DNA of 46,451 nucleotides from Clostridiales bacterium (GTDB lineage Bacteria > Bacillota > Clostridia > Christensenellales > Pumilibacteraceae): the NCBI GenBank assembly GCA_029066805.1, contig JAIEFT010000020.1, forward strand, positions 1-46,451, in the 5' to 3' direction. Position numbers and translations under genes: made by a program. Position 1 is the stretch's first letter; each line of letters begins with the position of its first letter. This document shows, one piece after another, positions 16,803-26,021 of the stretch. The notes beneath the pieces are model-generated. The model was not told the origin of the DNA and made no database searches. It saw only the letters and a program-made list of their open reading frames with translations.

Positions 16803-18191
16803 CTACAGCGCCAACTGTATAATGAGCAGCCAAGCAAGTCCGTAGTAGGTGACTACTGCTACGAGGTCGTTTATCGTAGTTATAAACGGACCGGAAGCTA
16901 CGGCAGGGTCGATCTTAATCTTTTTAAAGAACAGTGGTATGATCGTTCCGAATAGGCTCGAAAGCGTCATTGCCAGCAGAAGCGCAAGCCCGATGCAACC
17001 CGACATAGTAAATGAATAAGCGGCTGTCGATGTGGTTGATAGCATAACGAATAAACCGGAAATAATGCATGCGAGCGAGCCTAAGATCAATCCGTTAACT
17101 ATTCCAACGCGCAGTTCCTTGAATATCAAGCGCAGCACGCTTTTTCCTTTTAGCTGTTCGTCGCTTAGTACGCGGATCGTTACGGCTAGGCTTTGCGTGC
17201 CGCCGTTGCCCGCCATATCCAGCACGAGCGACTGAAAGCTGACTATGATCGGCAGACTGCTTATTACGTTTTTGAACGCGCCTACGACTGTCGATACGCC
17301 CAGTCCCAAAAAGAACAGGATCATCAGCCAAGGTATACGCTTTTTTATCGAGCGCGGCAGAGGTTCGGATAGGTCCTCCTCGGCGGTCAAGCCCGCGAGC
17401 TTTGCGTAGTCTTCGCCGAGCTGGTCGTCAACCTCTTCTACAAGGTCGGTAGAAGTAATAACACCCAGCACTTCTTTTTTTGCTCCAAGTACGGGGATGG
17501 AATCCTCGCCGTAGTCCTTTAACCGCTCGATACATTCTTCTATGCTTTCGGTTGCGGCAACGGATGGATATGAGGTCATTATAATATCGGACAGCGTGGC
17601 GTCCTTGCGCGCGACAATCAGGTCGCGAAGCGCAATAGCGCCGCAGTACTCTCCGTTATCGTTTTCGACGTAAATGGTGGATACGTTGTCGTTGTCCGCC
17701 GCTTGGTCTATCATGGTCTTCATTGCCTGCTTGATAGTCATGTCGGCTTTAACGATAATGAAGTTGGTGGTCATGCGCGAGCCTACCTGATCCTCGTCAT
17801 ACGAATTGATCAGGTTGATGTCCTCGACAGCCTCGTCGTCCATCAGCTCGATAATCTCGCTGCGCGTGTCCTCGTTCAGCTCGTCAAGTAGGTCAACAGC
17901 GTCGTCGGCGTCCATCGACTCGATGATGTCCGCGGCGCGCTCTGCGTCCATCTTTTCGATATATTCCTCGGCGTTGTCGAGGTAACTGAATATATCGGAA
18001 ATCACATTGGGCGGCAAAACGTGCGATATGCGTTTTCTCGCATTTTCGCTGAGCAACGGATAGATGTCGGCTATATCGGCTTCGTGGTAATCGCTCAGTG
18101 CTTCTACGAGCTCGGCGTCTGTTATATCACTTTCACACAGGTCGTACAGCCCGCGCAAAAGTTCGGATAATTCGGATATTTCGCCGTCCAT
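16803..18191 (-). CDS. mgtE: Magnesium transporter MgtE
   Basis: A 462-residue Mg2+ channel/transporter. The order is the acidic MgtE N domain (about residues 20-120, with HEADIADIYPLL and AERAADIIESMDADDAVDLLDEL), two CBS domains (about 125-245, beginning VGSRMTTNF), a plug helix, then five membrane helices (about 275-460) with the pore-lining segments SLVLDMAGNGGTQSLA and DPAVASGPFITTINDL. The ATG at 18191 is chosen because GGAGGTG precedes it by 5 nt; a longer frame to 18227 would overlap the promoter. Monocistronic. No M-box riboswitch is visible in the short leader. Confidence 0.95.
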   Translation of the reverse strand: MDGEISELSELLRGLYDLCESDITDAELVEALSDYHEADIADIYPLLSENARKRISHVLPPNVISDIFSYLDNAEEYIEKMDAERAADIIESMDADDAVDLLDELNEDTRSEIIELMDDEAVEDINLINSYDEDQVGSRMTTNFIIVKADMTIKQAMKTMIDQAADNDNVSTIYVENDNGEYCGAIALRDLIVARKDATLSDIIMTSYPSVAATESIEECIERLKDYGEDSIPVLGAKKEVLGVITSTDLVEEVDDQLGEDYAKLAGLTAEEDLSEPLPRSIKKRIPWLMILFFLGLGVSTVVGAFKNVISSLPIIVSFQSLVLDMAGNGGTQSLAVTIRVLSDEQLKGKSVLRLIFKELRVGIVNGLILGSLACIISGLFVMLSTTSTAAYSFTMSGCIGLALLLAMTLSSLFGTIIPLFFKKIKIDPAVASGPFITTINDLVAVVTYYGLAWLLIIQLAL

Positions 18192-18218
18192 ATTCACCTC
18201 CGTTGTTTTTCTATATAT

Positions 18219-18247
18219 AGTATACAATTAAATAAGATTTTTCGCAA
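18219..18247 (-). promoter_or_regulatory. Promoter of mgtE
   Basis: TTGCGA (18247-18242), 17-bp spacer, TATACT (18224-18219) on the minus strand. Confidence 0.7.
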
Positions 18248-18328
18248 CCCTTTTTGCAATATTACGGAATTAATATAAAGTTTTCTTGCTTACTTCTTTT
18301 TCAAAAAAAGTAAGCATATTATGTAACC

Positions 18329-18610
18329 ATGAAAGACGAAAAAATCAATCCGCACAGTAAATTCACGTCGCATTCCGTCAACATGACCGACAGAAAAAAG
18401 GCGGTCATGACCGGAGTTGTCAAGGTTGACGGCGCTACCGATACCGAAGTAGAACTGACCACAGCGCTCGGTAGGCTGATCGTTACCGGCACGGAGCTTA
18501 AAATCGCCAAGTTCGACGATACCGACGGCAACCTCACGCTGGGCGGCAATATCGACAGTATCAAGTACGCCGTTACAAAGCCGCCGCTATTAAAACGGAT
18601 TTTCAAATGA
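18329..18610 (+). CDS. yabP: Sporulation protein YabP
   Basis: A 93-residue YabP-family protein, needed for sporulation in Bacillus and expressed in the mother cell. Family features are the beta-rich core (VNMTDRKKAVMTGV, ALGRLIVTGTELKIAKFD, GNIDSIKY). It overlaps the next gene by ATGA, the usual yabP-yabQ arrangement. In many Firmicutes divIC follows this pair, but here the pair ends at a terminator. No clear ribosome site precedes the ATG; a hairpin (18287-18316) sits just upstream. Confidence 0.87.
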   Translation: MKDEKINPHSKFTSHSVNMTDRKKAVMTGVVKVDGATDTEVELTTALGRLIVTGTELKIAKFDDTDGNLTLGGNIDSIKYAVTKPPLLKRIFK

Positions 18611-18873
18611 GCGAGACCTACGCATTTTTGTTTTGTTTGGGGCTAGGCATTGCCGCGCGGTTTTTATACATGGGCGCAACGTTGCTGAGTAGGCGCACGG
18701 ACATATTTCCGGTAACGGTAGTTCTGGACATTTTGACTATGCTTGTTGTCGGCGGCGCGTTCACGGCGTATGTGATCCTGACGGGCAGTGTGCTTGCGCC
18801 GTATATGTTTGCCGCATTGATGGCGGGATATTTTTTGACGTACAAGCTGACGCATAAGAAAATTAAGAATTAA
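18607..18873 (+). CDS. yabQ: YabQ-like spore cortex membrane protein
   Basis: An 88-residue hydrophobic protein with three likely membrane helices (residues about 5-25, 35-58, 62-80) and a basic end. Position directly after yabP, with overlapping stop and start codons, and helix content support YabQ, a mother-cell membrane protein needed for spore cortex formation. It is much shorter than the Bacillus subtilis protein (about 200 residues), lacking the C-terminal soluble part. Alone, the sequence is too short to be diagnostic. Confidence 0.65.
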   Translation: MSETYAFLFCLGLGIAARFLYMGATLLSRRTDIFPVTVVLDILTMLVVGGAFTAYVILTGSVLAPYMFAALMAGYFLTYKLTHKKIKN

Positions 18874-18894
18874 GAATGCGGAATTAAGAGTTGT
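18866..18894. repeat. AT-rich intergenic repeat (family A)
   Basis: One copy of the AAGAATTAAGAATGCRGAATT motif found after many genes in this window; it overlaps the end of the yabQ-like gene. Confidence 0.6.
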
Positions 18895-18908
18895 AAATAA
18901 GGTTTTTT

Positions 18909-18945
18909 AATCCACTTCTTTTCAAAAAGAAGTGGGTTATTTTGT
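18909..18945 (+). terminator. Intrinsic terminator of yabPQ
   Basis: Stem 18909-18919 with 18928-18938 (one G-U pair), 8-nt loop, then a T-rich run. Confidence 0.75.
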
Positions 18946-19021
18946 TTGATTTTTACGGCACAAAGTTGTAGAATATACACACACGCGGCGACACACTATT
19001 TATGCCGCGACTGAGGAGTTT

Positions 19022-21571
19022 ATGGACGTAAAAAAACAACTTGCCGAAGAATTCGGGCTCAAAGAAGAACATTGTTCTAACATAGTCGATCTATTGGATC
19101 AGGGCGACACCGTACCGTTTATCGCGCGCTACCGCAAGGAGATGCACGGCGCGACCGACGACCAGGTGATACGCGAGCTGTCCGAACGCTACGAGTACCT
19201 TAAAGGGCTGGAAAAGCGCAAGGAGGAAATCCAAGCTTCTATCGAATCGCAGGGCAAGTGGACTGACGAACTGGCGACCGCACTGTCCAACGCAAAAACG
19301 CTTACCGAGGCGGAGGACATTTACCGCCCGTACAAGCAGAAGAAAAAGACTCGCGCGTCCGTCGCTATTGCGCGCGGATTAGAGCCGCTCGCAGACATTA
19401 TAGAAGCGCAAGAGCTTGCCGAATATGACGAGGCTGAGCTTACCGCGCCGTACATAGACGCCGAAAAAGAAGTGCCTGACAGTCGTGCCGCCATAGACGG
19501 TGCGTGCGACATTATTGCCGAGCGCATATCGGACGACGCGGCTATCCGCAAAACATTGAGGGAAGCGGCGCTTACCACGGGTAGGCTGACCGCCGTTCTC
19601 GACGAAAGCTGTACGGACGACGAAAAGAAAAAGGTATACGAAACGTACTTCAAGTTTGACGAGGCTGTAGCAACCGTGCCCAGCCATCGCGTACTTGCCG
19701 TAACTCGCGGCGAAAAGGAGGGTTGCCTAAAGGTCGCAGTAGTGGTCGACGAGGCAGCTGCGCTTAACACCATTGCCGCCGCAAAAAAGAAATCGTCGGC
19801 GTTTGACGCACTTATCGACAGAACGATAGAGGACAGCTATAAACGCCTTATTGCGCCCAGCATAGAGCGCGAGGTGCGTGCGGAACTGTTTGACCGCGCG
19901 TCCGAGCAGGCAATCAAGACGTTTGAGCGCAACTTAAAGCCGCTGTTGCTTCAACCGCCGCTTAAGGGCAAGGTCATATTGGGGCTTGACCCTGCGTACC
20001 GAACAGGCTGCAAAATCGCGGTCATAGACGCTTCCGGTAAGTTTTTGGACAGCGCGGTCATTTATCCCACGCCGCCGCAAAAGAAAATCGAGCAAGCCAA
20101 AGAAGTTTTGAAACAGCTGATCAATAAATACAACGTGGATTGCATTTCCATAGGCAACGGGACTGCCTCCAAGGAATCGGAGATTTTTGTCGCCGAGCTC
20201 ATCAAGGAGCTTGAGCGTCCCGTGCAGTACGCCGTAGTGTCGGAATCGGGCGCGTCGGTGTACAGCGGCAGCAAGCTGGGCGCGGACGAGTTCCCCGAAC
20301 TCGACCTTACGATCCGCAGCGCGATCTCCATTGCGCGTAGACTTTTAGACCCGCTTGCCGAGCTTATCAAGGTGGACGTGCGCTCGCTGGGCGTAGGTCA
20401 GTATCAGCATGATATGCCGCAAAAGCGCTTGACTTCGTCGCTTGAAGCGGCTGTAGAGGATTGCGTAAACAGCGTCGGAGTTGACCTTAACACCGCGTCG
20501 CACACGCTGCTTTCTTACGTATCGGGACTTAACGCTACGACCGCAAAGAACATTGTGGAGTATCGCTCGAACAAGCCGTTCGGCTCGCGTAAGCAGCTGC
20601 TGGAAGTGCCAAAGCTGGGCGCAAAGGCGTTTGAGCAATGCGCCGGATTCCTGCGCATAACGGACGGCGATAACGTGCTCGACAATACCGCCGTTCACCC
20701 CGAGTCGTATGACGCGGCGCAAAAGCTTATCGAAAAATTCGGCTATACAAAAGAGGACGTCGTCGCGTGCAAGCTAGGCAATCTGCCGCAAAGAGTTAAG
20801 GACGCGGGCGAGGAGAATGTCGCCGCCGAGATAGGCGTAGGCGTGCCCACGCTGGGCGACATAGTGACCGAGCTTATCAAGCCTGGCAGGGACGTTCGCG
20901 ACGAGCTGCCTCAGCCCGTGCTTCGTTCCGACCTCATGGACCTTAACGACCTAAAGGAAGGCATGCAGATAATAGGCGTTGTGCGTAACGTTACCGACTT
21001 CGGCGCGTTTGTGGATATTTCCGTGCACCAGGACGGATTACTCCATATCTCCGAGATTTCGGACGGCTTTGTCCGCCACCCGTCGGACGTACTAAAGGTG
21101 GGCGACAAGGTCAACGTGTGGGTGCTAAGCGTAGACCGCGAAAAACACCGTATCGCGCTCACTATGCTCGCCCCCGCGACTCGCGACCAGCGCAAAGCCG
21201 ACTACGACAAACAAAAGCAGGAACGCGCAGAGCAAAAGGCGGAACGCGAAAAGAAGCATGCAGAGTATTTGGAGCGCAAAGCCGAGCGCGAAAAGAAGCA
21301 CGCCGAATACCTCGAGCGTCAAGCCCGCCGCGAAGCACGCGCTAAAGGCGAGGGCGAGGAAAACGGAGCAAGACCGGATCGCCGCGACAGAAACAACGGC
21401 GAGCGCCGCGAAAGGTTTGACGGTCGCAACGGCGAAAGAAGGGAAAGAAAATTCGACCGCGAGCGCAGCAGCGGCTACCGCGACCGCAGCGACGACCGCG
21501 CTCCGTCCACCGAAAATATGAGTATGGAAGAAAAGCTCGCAGCTTTGGCAAGCAGGTTCAACAGAAAGTAA
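19022..21571 (+). CDS. tex: Tex-family S1 RNA-binding protein with extended charged tail
   Basis: Tex is a cytoplasmic nucleic-acid-binding protein implicated in transcription. Domains in order: N-terminal helical region (PFIARYRKEMHGATDD, about residues 35-50), YqgF-like RNase H fold (LGLDPAYRTGCKIAVID, about 320), helix-hairpin-helix (NTASHTLLSYVSGLNATTAKNIV, about 490), and an S1 domain (about 645-715, VRNVTDFGAFVDISVHQDGLLHIS). Family members end soon after S1, near 720-730 residues. This one continues to 849 with two tandem 14-residue copies (AEREKKHAEYLERK/Q, about 740-767), an Arg/Gly/Asp-rich stretch, and a conserved-looking MEEKLAALASRFN end. GAGGAG lies 4 bp upstream of the ATG. Confidence 0.95.
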   Translation: MDVKKQLAEEFGLKEEHCSNIVDLLDQGDTVPFIARYRKEMHGATDDQVIRELSERYEYLKGLEKRKEEIQASIESQGKWTDELATALSNAKTLTEAEDIYRPYKQKKKTRASVAIARGLEPLADIIEAQELAEYDEAELTAPYIDAEKEVPDSRAAIDGACDIIAERISDDAAIRKTLREAALTTGRLTAVLDESCTDDEKKKVYETYFKFDEAVATVPSHRVLAVTRGEKEGCLKVAVVVDEAAALNTIAAAKKKSSAFDALIDRTIEDSYKRLIAPSIEREVRAELFDRASEQAIKTFERNLKPLLLQPPLKGKVILGLDPAYRTGCKIAVIDASGKFLDSAVIYPTPPQKKIEQAKEVLKQLINKYNVDCISIGNGTASKESEIFVAELIKELERPVQYAVVSESGASVYSGSKLGADEFPELDLTIRSAISIARRLLDPLAELIKVDVRSLGVGQYQHDMPQKRLTSSLEAAVEDCVNSVGVDLNTASHTLLSYVSGLNATTAKNIVEYRSNKPFGSRKQLLEVPKLGAKAFEQCAGFLRITDGDNVLDNTAVHPESYDAAQKLIEKFGYTKEDVVACKLGNLPQRVKDAGEENVAAEIGVGVPTLGDIVTELIKPGRDVRDELPQPVLRSDLMDLNDLKEGMQIIGVVRNVTDFGAFVDISVHQDGLLHISEISDGFVRHPSDVLKVGDKVNVWVLSVDREKHRIALTMLAPATRDQRKADYDKQKQERAEQKAEREKKHAEYLERKAEREKKHAEYLERQARREARAKGEGEENGARPDRRDRNNGERRERFDGRNGERRERKFDRERSSGYRDRSDDRAPSTENMSMEEKLAALASRFNRK

Positions 21572-21579
21572 AAATAATT

Positions 21580-21612
21580 TAGAATTAATAATGCAGAATT
21601 AAGAATTAATAT
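21580..21612. repeat. AT-rich intergenic repeat (family A)
   Basis: Copy of the AGAATTAATAATGCAGAATTAAG motif, directly joined to a family B repeat. Confidence 0.6.
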
Positions 21613-21710
21613 AAGGTTGAGACTCCTCACTACGTTCGGAGTGACAAAAGAATTACATATTAGTTATAACTTTTTTGTCATTCTGAACGAAGTGAAGAAT
21701 CTCATCCTTT
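21613..21710. repeat. Inverted intergenic repeat (family B), copy 1
   Basis: Two ends related as imperfect inverted repeats: GAGACTCCTCACTACGTTCG near 21619 and GAACGAAGTGAAGAATCTCA near 21684. They flank a short variable core. MITE-like or palindromic unit. Confidence 0.7.
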
Positions 21711-21759
21711 TTTATTATCATGCTTGATTGGAAAACGAAAGTACATACTTTTACTCAAT

Positions 21760-21799
21760 AAAAACAGTCGCCGCAGCGCGTAATTGCGTTGCGGCGACT
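21760..21799 (-). terminator. Intrinsic terminator of the 92-residue membrane protein gene
   Basis: A 14-bp stem with one wobble (21766-21779 with 21786-21799), followed on the minus strand by GTTTTTATT. Confidence 0.8.
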
Positions 21800-21817
21800 A
21801 ATGTTTTTGCCTAAGTT

Positions 21818-22096
21818 TTATTCGGGTTTATCCGTAATATTTTCGTCTAATTTGTTTTCAATCTCTTCATGTTTGTCTGCCTTGCTTTTTCCTTTATCTG
21901 TGTTAATAATTATCAAGACAATCCCGTAGAATATGTTCAAGCCGCCCATGACGGCAAGAAGAGCAGTCATTTCCTGATCGATATTTTTTATTTGTCCACT
22001 ATCGATTATATTTTGTCTATATACTAAGCTAATAATAAATTCAATAATAAAAATCAAAGCAGTGATAATCAGTTCTATCTTAGTGCGTTTACTCAT
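21818..22096 (-). CDS. Small two-helix membrane protein
   Basis: A 92-residue product with two hydrophobic helices (about residues 6-26 and 42-64) and a strongly charged C-terminal tail rich in Lys, Glu and Asp. No family recognised. AT-rich codon use differs from the neighbouring tex and glpK genes, so it may be a late arrival. It has its own promoter (22160-22131) and terminator. Part of its upstream region (22109-22122) is identical to that of the GIY-YIG gene at 27 kb. Confidence 0.65.
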   Translation of the reverse strand: MSKRTKIELIITALIFIIEFIISLVYRQNIIDSGQIKNIDQEMTALLAVMGGLNIFYGIVLIIINTDKGKSKADKHEEIENKLDENITDKPE

Positions 22097-22130
22097 AATA
22101 AGCTCTTTATGTAAATATTATATTGTTATT

Positions 22131-22160
22131 ATTTTATCATATTATTATATTGCATGTCAA
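22131..22160 (-). promoter_or_regulatory. Promoter of the small membrane protein gene
   Basis: TTGACA (22160-22155), 18-bp spacer, TAAAAT (22136-22131) on the minus strand. Confidence 0.6.
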
Positions 22161-22191
22161 GTATATAAGTATGATTTTACTTTTTTGGTTG

Positions 22192-22220
22192 TTGCATTTT
22201 TTTGCGTGGTGTGGTAAGAT
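22192..22220 (+). promoter_or_regulatory. Promoter of glpK
   Basis: TTGCAT (22192-22197), 17-bp spacer, TAAGAT (22215-22220). Confidence 0.55.
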
Positions 22221-22248
22221 TAAACCATAAATCAACCGAGGAAAAACG

Positions 22249-23742
22249 ATGGAAAAACACAGGTACATACTTTCGCTCGATCAGGGCACAACAAGCTCGC
22301 GAGCGATAATATTCGACGAGAACGGGGAAATCAAATCACGCGCGCAGGCGGAGTATGCTCAAATCTATCCGCGCGACGGTTGGGTGGAGCATGACCCCAT
22401 AGAGATATTTTCGTCGGTTGCGGCGGTCGCGTCCGAGGCGATTGCGCGTGGCGGCATTAATCGCAACGACATAACGGCTATCGGCATTACAAATCAGCGC
22501 GAAACGACTATAGTGTGGGACAAGACTACGGGCGCGCCCGTATACAATGCTATAGTTTGGCAGTGTCGGCGTACGGCTGATATATGCGACAAGCTAAAAG
22601 CGGATGGTTTGTCCGAAATGATTTACAAAAAGACGGGGCTGCCCGTGGACGCGTATTTTTCCGCTACCAAGATAAAATGGATTCTGGACAACGTTGACGG
22701 CGCGCGAGAAAAAGCGGAAAAAGGCGAGCTCCTGTTCGGCACTGTAGATACGTACCTTATGTGGAAGCTTTCTGCGGGGCGTATTTTTGCAACCGACTTT
22801 ACCAACGCGTCGCGCACAATGCTGTATAATATTCACACGCTCGAGTGGGACGACGAGCTGCTATCGCTTTTCGGCGTGCCGCGGTGCATGCTGCCCGACG
22901 TTTTGCCGTCGAGCGAAATTTTCGGTTATACGGATGAGGGTGCGTTTGGCGCGAAAATACCGATTGCAGGCGTTGCCGGCGATCAGCAGGCAGCGCTGTT
23001 CGGGCAGCGATGCTTTACTCGCGGTTCTGCAAAAAACACGTTCGGTACGGGTTGCTTTCTTTTGATGAATACGGGCGCGGAAGCGGTGGAGAGCCGTCAT
23101 GGGCTTATAACCACGCTTGCGGCTATGCGTGACGGAACGCCGCATTACGCATTAGAGGGCAGTGTGTTTGTGGGCGGCGCAGTGGTGCAGTGGTTGAGGG
23201 ACGAAATGCGGCTTGTGCGCACGGCGGCGGAAACCGAGCAGTACGCTTTGAGCGTGACCGATACTTTGGGTATGTATTTAGTGCCGGCATTTGTCGGCTT
23301 GGGCGCGCCGTACTGGGACGCGTATGCGCGCGGCACGGTTACGGGTATAACGCGCGGCACTAACAGGGAACACTTTATCCGCGCGGCGCTCGAGAGTATT
23401 GCGTATCAGGTCAACGACGTGCTTTGCGCCATGGAAAAGGATTGCGGCGGAATGTGCGAAAAACGACTGGCAGTGGACGGCGGCGCGTCGGAGAACAGCT
23501 TTTTAATGCAGTTTACTGCGGACATAACAGGTCATACGGTTGTGCGTCCGTCGGTCGTGGAATCTACCGCGCTGGGCGCGGCGTACCTTGCGGGGCTTGC
23601 TACAGGCTTATATAGTATGGAAACGCTAAGCCGCCACCGAAACGGCGACAGCGTTTTCAGTCCTAACATGGACGGCGATACACGCAAAAAGCTGATCGAC
23701 GGTTGGCGCGACGCGGTAAAAAGAACGATGCATAAAGATTAA
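22249..23742 (+). CDS. glpK: Glycerol kinase
   Basis: Phosphorylates glycerol to glycerol 3-phosphate with ATP. The 497-residue length is normal. FGGY-kinase signatures are visible: [15 protein letters not shown] at the N-terminus, [24 protein letters not shown] (about residues 240-251), and the C-terminal [19 protein letters not shown]. In low-GC Gram-positives the enzyme is activated by HPr-dependent phosphorylation of a His in a loop before GDQQAALFG. Here that loop reads [18 protein letters not shown], with no His, so this control is probably absent. No glycerol facilitator or dehydrogenase is adjacent. The next gene has its own promoter. Confidence 0.95.
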   Translation: MEKHRYILSLDQGTTSSRAIIFDENGEIKSRAQAEYAQIYPRDGWVEHDPIEIFSSVAAVASEAIARGGINRNDITAIGITNQRETTIVWDKTTGAPVYNAIVWQCRRTADICDKLKADGLSEMIYKKTGLPVDAYFSATKIKWILDNVDGAREKAEKGELLFGTVDTYLMWKLSAGRIFATDFTNASRTMLYNIHTLEWDDELLSLFGVPRCMLPDVLPSSEIFGYTDEGAFGAKIPIAGVAGDQQAALFGQRCFTRGSAKNTFGTGCFLLMNTGAEAVESRHGLITTLAAMRDGTPHYALEGSVFVGGAVVQWLRDEMRLVRTAAETEQYALSVTDTLGMYLVPAFVGLGAPYWDAYARGTVTGITRGTNREHFIRAALESIAYQVNDVLCAMEKDCGGMCEKRLAVDGGASENSFLMQFTADITGHTVVRPSVVESTALGAAYLAGLATGLYSMETLSRHRNGDSVFSPNMDGDTRKKLIDGWRDAVKRTMHKD

Positions 23743-23779
23743 AACTCCATTAAAATTTCCGCAAAGGTAAATAAAACGC

Positions 23780-23808
23780 TTGTACAATTTTGGCAAGTGT
23801 GTTATACT
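23780..23808 (+). promoter_or_regulatory. Promoter of ftsH
   Basis: TTGTAC (23780-23785), 17-bp spacer, TATACT (23803-23808). Confidence 0.75.
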
Positions 23809-23831
23809 AATCATTATGCGGAGGATTCTAC

Positions 23832-25979
23832 GTGAAAACAAGTACTAAGGTATTAATCGCTGTAATCAGCGTTATTCTTATTGCGGTTATTATCTGGGTA
23901 GTGGTATATGCCGCCACGGGAGTGGAGGACAAAACCTATACCGAGCTTAAGAATGACATTAATAAGGGCAGTGTTGTAGAAATCTATCTGGAAAACGATA
24001 CTGCGTACGTTAAGACTACCAAGAGCGGCAAGAAGGTCGCATACAAGGTATATTCGCGTTACGAGCTTGTTATCGACGCGGTCAAGGAATACGAGGAAAA
24101 AAATTCCAACGACCCGTTGTATACTGCTATCGATTTATCGTTCAACGACAGATACGCCACGTCCATAACAGATTATATTATTCCGGTGCTCGCGCTTATT
24201 TTGCTTGTCGTGCTTATGGTGTTTATGTTCCGAGCGATGAGCAATTCTACGCGCACGACCATGGACTTTGGCAAGACAAAGGCGAACATGCAGAATCAGC
24301 TTAAAGTGCGGTTCAGCGATGTTGCGGGCGCGGAAGAGGAAAAAGAAGAGCTTAAGGAAATTGTCGAGTTTTTGAAGAACCCGCAAAAGTTTACCGCAGT
24401 AGGCGCGCGCGTGCCGCACGGCGTACTGCTTGTAGGCCCTCCGGGAACAGGCAAAACATTGTTTGCAAAAGCGGTTGCAGGCGAAGCGAACGTTCCGTTC
24501 TTCAGCAAGTCCGGTTCGGACTTTGTGGAGATGTTTGTAGGCGTGGGCGCGTCGCGTGTGCGTGATTTGTTTGATCAAGCCAAAAAGAACATGCCGTGTA
24601 TTGTGTTCATCGACGAGATCGACGCGGTAGGGCGTCAGCGCGGCGCAGGCATGGGCGGCGGCAACGACGAGCGCGAGCAAACGCTCAACCAGCTGCTTGT
24701 TGCAATGGACGGATTTGAGTCCAACGAGCATATTATCGTTATGGCGGCGACCAACCGCAGCGACGTACTCGACCCCGCGCTCATGCGTCCCGGCAGGTTT
24801 GACCGTCAGATTTACGTCAACCTTCCCGACGTTCGCGGCAGGGAAGCTATTTTCAAGGTGCACGCGCGCAACAAACCGCTCGCGTCCGACGTTGACTTCC
24901 AAACCCTCGCACGCATAACAAGCGGATTCTCGGGCGCGGACATAGAAAACATGCTCAACGAGGCGGCTATACTCGCTGCACGCGAGAACCGTACGCGCAT
25001 AAGCATGGAGGATATGTACGAAGCGATCGACAAGGTGGAAATGGGACCGCAAAAGAAGTCTCGGCTTGTCACTCCCGTCGATCAGCGCATCACTGCGTAC
25101 CACGAGGCGGGACACGCCATTGTCGCTTGCAAGACCAAGGGTTGCGATCCTGTGCACGAGGTGACAATCATTCCGCGCGGACAGGCGGGCGGGTACACAA
25201 TGTACCGTCCAGACAATGACAACAACTTTATATCGGTCAGTCAGCTTGTGGGCAAGCTTGCCAGCCTTATGGGCGGACGTGCCGCGGAAGAGCTTGTTAT
25301 AGAAGACTACACGACGGGCGCAGTGGGCGACCTTCAGCAAGCCACCAACATTGCGCGCAAAATGGTCACCGAGTGGGGCATGTCGGAAAAAGTCGGCACT
25401 GTGTTCCATGGCGGAAGTCAGGAAGTATTCTTAGGGCGCGACTACCAGTCTCAGCACTCGTATTCGGAAACGGTCGCCGCGCAGATCGATACTGAAATTA
25501 AACGGCTTATCGAAGAGGGACACCGCGCGGCAGTCAAGGTGCTCAGCGAAAACCGCAAGATTTTGGATACCATGGCGCGCGTGCTTATTGAATGCGAAAC
25601 CATTTACTCCGAAGAAGTTGAAATGATAATGAACGGCGCAACGCCCGAAGAGGTCAAAAAGGCTCTGGACGAGCGCTTGAACCGCAAAGCTGCGCATCGT
25701 GACGCAATGGAAAAAGCGCCGATTAAGAAGCTTTCGGACTTTACGCCGGTAGCTCCCACGGAAGCGTCTAAGCCCGAAATGCCCGCATCGGTCGAGCCCG
25801 GAAAGAGCGACGCTCACGCCGCGGCGGAAAGCAAAAAGCCCGAGTCGGCGGAAACTTCGGAAGCGGAAACAGCCGAAGAAAAAACGGAAGCGCCCAAGAC
25901 GGAAAAAAAGACTTCTCCTAAAAAGCGCACTCCAAAGCCTGCCGACAAAAGCGAGGACGACGGCGCAGACGGAAAGTAA
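23832..25979 (+). CDS. ftsH: ATP-dependent zinc metalloprotease FtsH
   Basis: Membrane-bound AAA+ protease that degrades misfolded and regulatory proteins. It has a membrane helix at about residues 7-28, an extracytoplasmic domain to about 112, and a second helix about 115-134. The AAA domain has Walker A GPPGTGKT (202-209) and Walker B IVFIDEID. The peptidase domain has HEAGH (424-428) and the third zinc ligand Asp500 in AVGDLQQAT. The start is GTG at 23832, preceded by GGAGGA. Beyond the normal end (about residue 630) lies an 85-residue P/E/A/K-rich low-complexity tail, similar in flavour to the tail of the large surface protein. Confidence 0.96.
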   Translation: MKTSTKVLIAVISVILIAVIIWVVVYAATGVEDKTYTELKNDINKGSVVEIYLENDTAYVKTTKSGKKVAYKVYSRYELVIDAVKEYEEKNSNDPLYTAIDLSFNDRYATSITDYIIPVLALILLVVLMVFMFRAMSNSTRTTMDFGKTKANMQNQLKVRFSDVAGAEEEKEELKEIVEFLKNPQKFTAVGARVPHGVLLVGPPGTGKTLFAKAVAGEANVPFFSKSGSDFVEMFVGVGASRVRDLFDQAKKNMPCIVFIDEIDAVGRQRGAGMGGGNDEREQTLNQLLVAMDGFESNEHIIVMAATNRSDVLDPALMRPGRFDRQIYVNLPDVRGREAIFKVHARNKPLASDVDFQTLARITSGFSGADIENMLNEAAILAARENRTRISMEDMYEAIDKVEMGPQKKSRLVTPVDQRITAYHEAGHAIVACKTKGCDPVHEVTIIPRGQAGGYTMYRPDNDNNFISVSQLVGKLASLMGGRAAEELVIEDYTTGAVGDLQQATNIARKMVTEWGMSEKVGTVFHGGSQEVFLGRDYQSQHSYSETVAAQIDTEIKRLIEEGHRAAVKVLSENRKILDTMARVLIECETIYSEEVEMIMNGATPEEVKKALDERLNRKAAHRDAMEKAPIKKLSDFTPVAPTEASKPEMPASVEPGKSDAHAAAESKKPESAETSEAETAEEKTEAPKTEKKTSPKKRTPKPADKSEDDGADGK

Positions 25980-26021
25980 TCGCAAAAATAATAACAACCA
26001 ATTTTTCGGACGGAAAACAAT

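Noticed and set aside
18287-18316. Terminator upstream of yabP
   Set aside because: A hairpin is present but no T run follows on either strand.
18192-18328. M-box magnesium riboswitch before mgtE
   Set aside because: The leader between promoter and ATG is only about 20 nt, too short for an M-box.
21613-21710. CRISPR array
   Set aside because: Repeats are inverted pairs scattered between genes, not regularly spaced direct repeats, and no cas genes are present.
24135-25409. 424-codon minus-strand frame inside ftsH
   Set aside because: Antisense of conserved AAA and protease motifs; no start signals.
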